This document shows positions 14,067 through 20,952 of a stretch of DNA of 20,952 bases, one piece after another. This stretch comes from CAYUHJ01 sp964444365 (GTDB lineage: Bacteria > Planctomycetota > Planctomycetia > Gemmatales > Gemmataceae). Positions within the stretch are counted from its first letter, which is position 1, and each line of letters begins with the position of its first letter. The notes beneath the pieces were generated by a model that worked only from the letters and a program-made list of their open reading frames with translations, did not search any database and was not told where the DNA came from. The stretch is taken from the NCBI GenBank assembly GCA_964444365.1, contig CAYUHJ010000097.1, positions 1 to 20,952 of the forward strand, in the 5' to 3' direction. The translations under genes were made by a program, and so were the position numbers.

Positions 14067-14888
14067 ATGAAACTCGGCCTCATCAACTCCGCGTGGGTCC
14101 AGGCCGGCCGCGGCACGGCCTACGGCATCCGCCAGACGAAGGCGGTCGGGTTCGACACGATCGACATTTTCGCCGACCCGCTCGACACGGACGCGCGGGA
14201 GCGCAAGCTCATCCGCACCGAGTGCGAGGCCGCCAACCTGCCCGTCGTCAGCGTGGCGTGCGTCGCCGTCGGGTTGATCGACTTCAACCCGAGCGTCCAG
14301 CGGTTCCACGTCTCGCGGTGCCGGGCGTACCTCGACTTCGCGTTCGAGCTCGGGGCGAAGAACCTGCTGCTCGTCCTCGGAGAGTACATCTGGCAGCGCG
14401 AGGTCATCCCGCCCGCGGAGCAGTGGGCGACCGGCGTGAAGCACCTGAAGGCCCTCGGCGACGCCGCCGCGGATCTGGGGCTGGAAATCGCCCTCGAACT
14501 CGAACCGTTTCATCTGAGCCTGCTCAACGACGTGCCGAGCATGGTGCGGTTTCTGGACGACGTGGCGCACCCGGCGGTGAAGGCGAACGTTGACATTTCG
14601 CATCTGCAATTGGCACGATCCCGGCCGGAAGAATTGCGTCAACTGAAGGGAAGGGCGGCCCACGTTCACATCTCCGATTGCGATGGTCGGGTTCACGGCG
14701 ACCTGCCGCCGGGCCGGGGCGTGGTCGATTTCGTGCCGTACCTGCGGGAAATCCGCGACCTCGGCGTCGAGACGATGAGCATCGAACTGGAATATTCGCC
14801 CGAGCCGGAAAAGATCGCCGAGTGGGTCGCGGAAGCGTACTCGGCCACCGCCGATTTGATGAAACAAGCCGGGATCGGACGCGAATAA
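14067..14888 (+). CDS. Sugar phosphate isomerase/epimerase-like TIM-barrel protein
   Basis: This 273-residue cytoplasmic protein belongs to the xylose-isomerase-like/AP-endonuclease-2 TIM-barrel family. Members use a divalent metal to isomerise or epimerise sugars and inositols. It opens MKLGLINSAW with no signal peptide. Likely metal ligands in order are Glu144/Glu146 (IALELEPF), Asp176 and His179 (NVDISHLQ), His199/His201 (AHVHISD) and Glu240 (SIELEY), so the active site looks complete. GHxP-type loops are less clear, and the substrate cannot be named. The frame extends far upstream to 13602, but that part overlaps the divergent gene. The ATG at 14067 gives the normal family start. The LOG-family gene follows in the same direction after 123 bp, with a palindromic repeat between them. 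Confidence 0.85.
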   Translation: MKLGLINSAWVQAGRGTAYGIRQTKAVGFDTIDIFADPLDTDARERKLIRTECEAANLPVVSVACVAVGLIDFNPSVQRFHVSRCRAYLDFAFELGAKNLLLVLGEYIWQREVIPPAEQWATGVKHLKALGDAAADLGLEIALELEPFHLSLLNDVPSMVRFLDDVAHPAVKANVDISHLQLARSRPEELRQLKGRAAHVHISDCDGRVHGDLPPGRGVVDFVPYLREIRDLGVETMSIELEYSPEPEKIAEWVAEAYSATADLMKQAGIGRE

Positions 14889-14899
14889 TACATCGTGTC

Positions 14900-14990
14900 T
14901 CACACGAAGCCACAAAGACGCCAAGGCAGAACGGAATTCATTCTGCTCCGGATCGGACATTTTTCTTGGTGACTTTGCAGCTTTGTGTGA
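14900..14990. repeat. Inverted repeat with CACAAAG-type arms
   Basis: Two 26-bp arms (14900-14925 and 14965-14990) match at 21 positions. They consist of TCACAC, AAG and CAAAG units ending in CCAAG. An inner 6-bp hairpin (14926-14931 with 14941-14946) sits in the centre. The base composition (A-rich arms) differs from the GC-rich surroundings, which suggests a mobile origin. It starts 12 bp after the stop of the TIM-barrel gene. Repeats with ACACAAAGCCACAAAG-like arms are scattered in many bacterial genomes. Confidence 0.8.
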
Positions 14991-15011
14991 GCCCTCTCCC
15001 AGGGCTCTCCC

Positions 15012-15833
15012 ATGGCCGATCTCATCCTCGACCCGGCTTCCGCCCCCGACAGCTCGCCCGATGCCCTGAAGTGGGGCAACCGCGCCGAACCCGTGCGGCC
15101 GCCGTCGAAGTTCCTGCAAGGGCCGCAAGGCCGCACGTTCGAACTCGGCAAAGCGATCAGCGTCTTCCGCGAGATGATCTACGGCTTCCGCAAGCTGCAC
15201 TTCGTCGGCCCGTGCGTGACGGTGTTCGGCTCTGCCCGGTACAAGGACGACCACCCCTACTACGAGCTCGGCCGGCAGGTGGGCCGCTTCCTCGCGGAGT
15301 CCGGGTTCACCGTCATGACCGGCGGCGGCCCCGGCGTCATGGAGGCGGCCAACCGCGGCGCGAAGGACGTCGGCGGCCGGTCGATCGGCTGCAACATCGT
15401 GCTGCCGCAGGAGCAGAAGCCGAACCCCTACGTGGACACCTGGATCGACTTCGAGCACTTCTTCGTCCGGAAGCTGATGCTCATCAAGTACAGCTACGCC
15501 TTCATCGTGCTGCCGGGCGGGTTCGGCACCATGGACGAGCTGTTCGAGGTGCTCACCCTCATCCAGACCGGGAAGGTGCAGGACTTCCCCGTCGCGGTGA
15601 TGGGGACGGACTACTACCGGCCGCTCCTGGACATGATCCGCGGCATGGCGGACGGCAAGACGATCGCCCCGGAAGACCTCGACAAGCTCATCGTGTCCGA
15701 CGACCCCGGCGAGGTGGTCAGCGGGGTCACGGACGTGGCGATGAGACGGTTCGGACTGACCTACGGCCCGACGATCAAGCCGCGGTGGGTGCTCGGGGAG
15801 ACGCTCGGCGGGTGGTGGCGCGGCAAGCCCTGA
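15012..15833 (+). CDS. LOG family protein (TIGR00730-type Rossmann fold, nucleoside-5'-monophosphate phosphoribohydrolase-like)
   Basis: LOG proteins split the N-glycosidic bond of cytokinin-type or ordinary nucleoside monophosphates, releasing the base. They were formerly called lysine decarboxylases. The signature motifs are present: VMTGGGPGVMEAANRGA (101-117) and LPGGFGTMDELFEVL (167-181). A conserved Arg154 lies in FVRKLMLIKYSY. At 273 residues the protein is longer than the short LOGs (about 190), with about 65 extra N-terminal residues; this matches the longer bacterial TIGR00730 form. No signal peptide is seen. The true substrate in bacteria is uncertain, and AMP is a common one. The ATG at 15012 has only AGGG as a poor ribosome site about 8 nt upstream. 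The preceding gap holds a repeat, so promoter position is unclear. Confidence 0.9.
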   Translation: MADLILDPASAPDSSPDALKWGNRAEPVRPPSKFLQGPQGRTFELGKAISVFREMIYGFRKLHFVGPCVTVFGSARYKDDHPYYELGRQVGRFLAESGFTVMTGGGPGVMEAANRGAKDVGGRSIGCNIVLPQEQKPNPYVDTWIDFEHFFVRKLMLIKYSYAFIVLPGGFGTMDELFEVLTLIQTGKVQDFPVAVMGTDYYRPLLDMIRGMADGKTIAPEDLDKLIVSDDPGEVVSGVTDVAMRRFGLTYGPTIKPRWVLGETLGGWWRGKP

Positions 15834-15901
15834 TGCGCCCCGAGTGTTCGATCTTGCGGCAGTTGCCCGTGCTTTGGGCACTTTGTTATCGGACGCATCA
15901 G
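15830..15901. repeat. Inverted repeat at the end of the LOG gene
   Basis: Eight-base arms CTGATGCG (15830-15837) and CGCATCAG (15894-15901) flank an inner hairpin TGCCC...GGGCA near 15864-15880. The left arm overlaps the TGA stop codon (15831-15833). It may end the transcript. The rest of the gap to 16096 shows no clear promoter or gene. Confidence 0.5.
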
Positions 15902-16096
15902 ACTGTGATTTCGCCGTAACTCGATTCCGAGAAACGTTTTTCGCGTCCACCCCGGAGTTTCACGATTCGTCGGCACGTTGAGTGCATTGTGGAAGTTTGC
16001 CGTCCACCCGCTCTCCGGACGACCCTGGGTTTCTCCCCGGTCGGCACCCCCCGCGGCCCATTCCGCGGTTCACATCACCCGACGAAGTGAGAGCGA

Positions 16097-16975
16097 ATGA
16101 AGACCGATGTTTCCGTCGACAGCAAGTTCGGTTTCCTCATCGACATGGACGGCGTCATCTATCGGGGGTCCGAACTCTTGCCGGGCGCGGCCGAGTTCGT
16201 CCGCGAGCTGCGGCACCGCGACATCCCGTTCATGTTCCTGACGAACAACAGCCAGCGGACCCGCCGCGACGTGACCGCCAAGCTGGCCCGGCTCGGGATC
16301 GAAGTCGAGGAAGAGCACGTCTACACGTCCGCCACCGCCACCGCCCGGTTCCTCGCGGACCAGAAGCCCGGCGGCACCGCGTTCGTCATCGGCGAGGGCG
16401 GCCTCCTGACGGCCTTGCACCACAACGGCTATGCCGTCGTGGACCACGACCCGGACTACGTCGTCGTCGGCGAGGGCCGCACGTTCAACCTGGAGCAGGT
16501 GGAAGCCGCGGTGCGGATGATTCAGAAGGGGGCCAAGCTGATCGCGACGAACATGGACCCGAGCTGCCCGATGGCCAACGGCACCATCCGGCCGGGGTGC
16601 GGGGCGATGGTCGCGATGCTCGAAACCGCCACCGGGGTGAAGGCGTTCGGCCTCGGCAAGCCGAGCCCCGTCATGATGCGGGCCGCCCGGAAGGAACTCG
16701 GGCTGTCCACCGACGAGACCATCATGATCGGCGACACCATGGACACCGACATCCTCGGCGGCGTCCAGCTCGGCTTCCACACCGTTCTCGTCCTGAGCGG
16801 CGGCACGAAGCGCGAGGACCTGTCGAAGTTCGCGTACCGCCCGGAAACCGTCGTCGAGCACCTCGCCGACTTCGCGACCTTGATGGAGCAAAACGACTGG
16901 TGCCCGCCGTGGACGGAGGTCCGCCCCGCTCGCACCAACGGCAAGCACACCGGCCGGCTGGTCGGGGCGCGGTAA
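16097..16975 (+). CDS. HAD superfamily (subfamily IIA, NagD-like) phosphatase
   Basis: This 292-residue cytoplasmic phosphatase belongs to the HAD-IIA group (NagD, phosphoglycolate or p-nitrophenyl phosphatase-like). Motif I is DMDGVIYRG (16-24), with nucleophile Asp16 and general acid Asp18. Motif II is FLTNNS (47-52) with Thr49. Motif III is Lys188 in GLGKPSP, and motif IV is MIGDTMDTDILGG (210-222), with Asp213 and Asp218. The large C2-type cap lies between motifs II and III, and includes FVIGEGGLLTAL and TNMDPSCPMANGTIRPGCGA. All catalytic residues are present. The natural substrate is a small phosphoester that the sequence does not specify. The C-terminal extension DWCPPWTEVRPARTNGKHTG exceeds NagD (about 250 aa). 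GAGAG upstream supports the ATG at 16097. It converges with the zinc-ribbon gene. Confidence 0.93.
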   Translation: MKTDVSVDSKFGFLIDMDGVIYRGSELLPGAAEFVRELRHRDIPFMFLTNNSQRTRRDVTAKLARLGIEVEEEHVYTSATATARFLADQKPGGTAFVIGEGGLLTALHHNGYAVVDHDPDYVVVGEGRTFNLEQVEAAVRMIQKGAKLIATNMDPSCPMANGTIRPGCGAMVAMLETATGVKAFGLGKPSPVMMRAARKELGLSTDETIMIGDTMDTDILGGVQLGFHTVLVLSGGTKREDLSKFAYRPETVVEHLADFATLMEQNDWCPPWTEVRPARTNGKHTGRLVGAR

Positions 16976-16984
16976 CCCGTCCCC

Positions 16985-17028
16985 GGTAGGGCGGGCCTCG
17001 CCGTGCAGCCGCCTCGGTCCGCCCTACC
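16985..17028. terminator. Hairpin between convergent genes, possible two-way terminator
   Basis: GGTAGGGCGG (16985-16994) pairs perfectly with CCGCCCTACC (17019-17028) across a 24-nt loop. It starts 10 bp after the HAD-phosphatase stop and overlaps the stop of the opposite gene (17024-17026). There is no U tract. Confidence 0.5.
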
Positions 17029-18454
17029 AGTTGATCTTGAACGAATCCGCGAACGGGTCGCGCCGCGTCGCCTCGGGCAACTCCCCCGTCAGGGTGATCG
17101 CGAAGACGCGCGTCTCGTTCCCCTTCACGACCTTGAAGTACCGCACCCGAACGCCCTGCCCGTCCTTGTTGCGGAACTCCAGTTCTCGCCCGATCCGGCC
17201 CGGCAACACCACGGGCGTCTCGCGGTCGGGCTTCCGGCCGAAGGCCGTTTCCAGGCTGGAACGGGCGAGCTGAATGTACGCCGAGTTGGTCGGCCCGCCC
17301 CGCGGGTCGGACGGTTCGGTGGCGTAGGAGATCGAGTACGTCAGCGCACCGTTGTTCGCCGCGTACTCGGCCGCCACGGTGCGGACCCCCGGCGCGACGT
17401 CCACCTCCTTCGCCGCCGGCGTGCCCGGCATCCCGACCGACGCCGACTTGTCCGGGAACTCGTACCGCTCCCACCCGTCGGGCAGTTCGCCCTTCGGTTT
17501 CGGCGGCGTGACGACCACGGGCGGCTTGACCGGCGGGGTCGGCGTACGCTCCGGGGCCGTGCTCACTTGCAACGACGAGAAGAACCGCCCCTTGTCCGCC
17601 GCCGTCACCCCGGTCCCGCCGGCGGTCAGCGTCACGACCCGCGGGCGGGTGGCGGCGTCGAAGGCCAGCATCCGGACCGTCGTCGTGCTTCCGTTCACGA
17701 GCGTCACGTCGTACTCCCGCCCCGTCCCTAGACCGTGCGACACGGCGGCCGTTCGCGCCAGCGTTCCGCCGAGCCTTGCTGCGAGCGCGGGCGCGCCCGA
17801 CTGCGGAAACGGCTCGTTCGGCGTCGCGGAGAAGTCCGACAGCGACGTCAGCACCTCGGAGGTGCAGGTGAACACCTTCGTTCGGTCCGGCGAGGTGAAC
17901 GCGACGGAGTCCGTGCGGGTCCGCGAGCCGTCCGGGCTGGTCGTGAGGGTGGACCGGGTCGAGGGGCCGGGGAACTCGACGGAAATCGTCCCCTCGCAGA
18001 ACGGCACCCGTTGCCACTCTGCGGCCGACACGGGCGGCGGGATCGGAGTCCCCACCGGCGCAGGCGGCGAGACGTTCCCGACCCGCGGCGGCTCGGTCGA
18101 AGCGTCGGTCGCCGTCTGATCCCGCGACGACCGGAGGTAAATCTTCAGTGCGATGAGGGCGATCACGAACAGTGTCGCGCCGGTGCCCCCGAAGATTGCC
18201 GCGATCTTCCCGCCGTTGCCGGACTCCTCCCGCCGCGGCGGCCGTCGTCGAGCCGGTTCGTCGTCCCGCCTCCGGCTCGGGCTCACGACCGTCGCCACGA
18301 CCGGCTTCGACGGTTTCGCGGCCAGAACCGTCGCCATCTTCGGGCCGTCCGGCGTGAACGTGTTCGCACAGGTCGGGCACTCCACGGCCCGGTGCAGCAA
18401 CTCCGCAGGCACGTCCATCAACGCCTTGCACTTCGGACAGGCACGGGCCGGCAT
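17024..18454 (-). CDS. Zinc-ribbon membrane protein with two copies of an extracytoplasmic domain (unknown function)
   Basis: In this 476-residue protein a four-cysteine zinc ribbon (Cys6-x2-Cys9 and Cys26-x2-Cys29, CPKC and CPTC) forms the N-terminus. An Arg/Pro-rich cytoplasmic linker follows, then one transmembrane helix at about 84-106 and a Pro/Ala-rich stalk. Two related domains come next. The first runs from about 147 (FCEGTISVEFPGPS) to RFFSSLQV. A Pro-Lys spacer (about 300-322) leads to the second, from WERYEFPDKSASVGMPGTP to PFADSFKINW. Each contains an E-F-P-G-or-equivalent opening, a central TSLE- or SSLE-like helix and an aromatic end, suggesting duplication. No enzymatic motif is visible; sensing or binding at the cell surface is a guess. 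The ATG at 18454 has GAGG 6 nt upstream and is preferred over the ATG at 18466. TACACT upstream may be its -10. Confidence 0.75.
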   Translation of the reverse strand: MPARACPKCKALMDVPAELLHRAVECPTCANTFTPDGPKMATVLAAKPSKPVVATVVSPSRRRDDEPARRRPPRREESGNGGKIAAIFGGTGATLFVIALIALKIYLRSSRDQTATDASTEPPRVGNVSPPAPVGTPIPPPVSAAEWQRVPFCEGTISVEFPGPSTRSTLTTSPDGSRTRTDSVAFTSPDRTKVFTCTSEVLTSLSDFSATPNEPFPQSGAPALAARLGGTLARTAAVSHGLGTGREYDVTLVNGSTTTVRMLAFDAATRPRVVTLTAGGTGVTAADKGRFFSSLQVSTAPERTPTPPVKPPVVVTPPKPKGELPDGWERYEFPDKSASVGMPGTPAAKEVDVAPGVRTVAAEYAANNGALTYSISYATEPSDPRGGPTNSAYIQLARSSLETAFGRKPDRETPVVLPGRIGRELEFRNKDGQGVRVRYFKVVKGNETRVFAITLTGELPEATRRDPFADSFKINW

Positions 18455-18641
18455 GGGGCACCTCATCGGTGTGGCAGAGAGGCAAACCTAGTGTACCGGC
18501 GGCGGGTCCCGGGAAAAAGTTGCGAAACCCGAACTACATATCCCGCATCGGGTTATTGTGACCCTCGGCTCGGCGGTGCGGAAAATCGGTTGCCGAACGC
18601 GGCGGCCTTCTCTAACAATGGAAACTCACCTGGAATTCGAG

Positions 18642-18728
18642 CCGGACCTCAAAACGGGTCCGGAGAGAGCAGCGAGATCAGGGTTTCACCGAATTGAATT
18701 GTGGTTCGGCTCCGAACGTAGCCGAACC
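18642..18728. other. Two hairpins in the gap before the 23S promoter
   Basis: The stretch 18467-18775 has no gene. It holds two perfect stem-loops: CCGGACC/GGTCCGG (18642-18648/18657-18663) and GGTTCGGCT/AGCCGAACC (18703-18711/18720-18728). Neither has a U tract. The second lies about 48 bp upstream of the -35, so it could be an upstream control site or insulate the rRNA promoter. An A-tract (GGGAAAAAATTC, about 18753-18764) just before the -35 looks like an UP element. Confidence 0.4.
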
Positions 18729-18775
18729 AGATGTGTCCCCCGTGATGGCGGCGGGAAAAAATTCGGTGGGACGAG

Positions 18776-18804
18776 TTGACAGCCGGTCGCGGTGCCCCTA
18801 GGAT
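18776..18804 (+). promoter_or_regulatory. Sigma70-type promoter for the 23S rRNA gene
   Basis: A perfect -35 TTGACA (18776-18781), a 17-bp spacer and TAGGAT (18799-18804) form a near-consensus promoter. An A-rich stretch lies just upstream. Transcription would start near 18811, giving a leader of about 300 nt before the 23S gene. Confidence 0.75.
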
Positions 18805-18869
18805 TCTCGGTGTCGACGACGCAAGTGCAGTTCCGGTAACGGGTTGCGGCGAAGTCGCACCAGTAGGTC

Positions 18870-18908
18870 TCCCGGCCCCCGGGTCGGGAACGCGGCTCTT
18901 TGACAATT
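18870..18908 (+). promoter_or_regulatory. boxB/boxA-like antitermination signals in the rRNA leader
   Basis: GCTCTTTGACAAT (18895-18907) is almost identical to the rRNA boxA of E. coli. It is preceded by an 8-bp stem-loop (18870-18877/18882-18889, one G-T pair), in the position of boxB. This order fits Nus-factor antitermination in rRNA operons. The remaining leader (18909-19112) contains no tRNA that I can recognise. Confidence 0.65.
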
Positions 18909-19112
18909 CGGGGCGTGAAGTCGCATCTGTCGTCCGGCGGGGGCTGCCCTTGGGGTAGGCCGCGGGGCGACGATTTTACGGATGATACGAGCCTGAGAAT
19001 GGACGAGTCAATCGTCACCGGTCGACCCGAATCCCCGGGCCGGCCGGAGGTGGGAGCTGGTTCTGCTGCTCGAGGTCGCCGCGCGGGCAACCGCTCGGAG
19101 GGCGTGAGCAAT

Positions 19113-20952
<1,840 letters not shown>

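Noticed and set aside
13248..15950. A 900-codon - strand frame
   Set aside because: It runs antisense to two clear genes and overlaps the real surface-protein gene in another frame; low-complexity product.
16097..16975. HAD protein, LOG protein and TIM-barrel protein as one new pathway
   Set aside because: All three are phosphate, base or sugar enzymes on one strand, but gaps of 123 and 263 bp with repeats argue against a tight operon, and the families are too general to link.
18811..19112. Possible tRNA in the rRNA leader
   Set aside because: No T-loop GTTCRA motif or acceptor-stem pairing of the right length was found.

Overview
The window is very GC-rich DNA, mostly dense protein-coding sequence, and most likely comes from a planctomycete of the Gemmataceae type. 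The reasons are the extreme G/C preference at codon third positions, a secreted PQQ-propeller protein, a PEP-CTERM-like surface protein, a zinc-ribbon/membrane protein with a long low-complexity linker, many different palindromic repeats between genes, and a 23S rRNA gene with its own promoter and no 16S or tRNA directly upstream. This placement is inferred from composition and gene content, because no database search was possible.

Left part (1-4067, + strand): the Pro/Ala/Lys-rich end of an unidentified protein, a hairpin terminator, the membrane AAA protease FtsH, and a secreted PQQ-like beta-propeller protein broken by a 10-N assembly gap. Middle part (4077-13924, - strand): read in transcription order, these are a PEP-CTERM-like secreted protein, a small conserved-looking protein, an adenylate-forming ligase fused to a glycosyltransferase, HisA, an EF-G2-type GTPase, an ExbB/MotA-type channel protein and two ExbD proteins. 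Both ExbD proteins carry an extra GYF_2-like N-terminal domain. Right part: a sugar-phosphate isomerase/epimerase-like TIM barrel, a LOG-family nucleotide hydrolase and a NagD-like HAD phosphatase on the + strand. A zinc-ribbon membrane protein follows on the - strand. The 5' two thirds of a 23S rRNA gene then runs off the right edge on the + strand, preceded by a sigma70-like promoter and boxB/boxA-like antitermination signals.

The clearest working unit is exbB-exbD-exbD, a proton-driven inner-membrane energizer with two differently tuned ExbD subunits and no TonB in view. The strongest candidates for new biology are four. First, the ligase-glycosyltransferase fusion. Second, the GYF_2-ExbD architecture. 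Third, a long hairpin that buries the Shine-Dalgarno sequence of the EF-G2 gene. Fourth, a consistent placement of different palindromes within 1-9 nt of the stop codons in the EF-G2/exbB/exbD cluster. No CRISPR array, transposase gene, phage gene or tRNA was seen.
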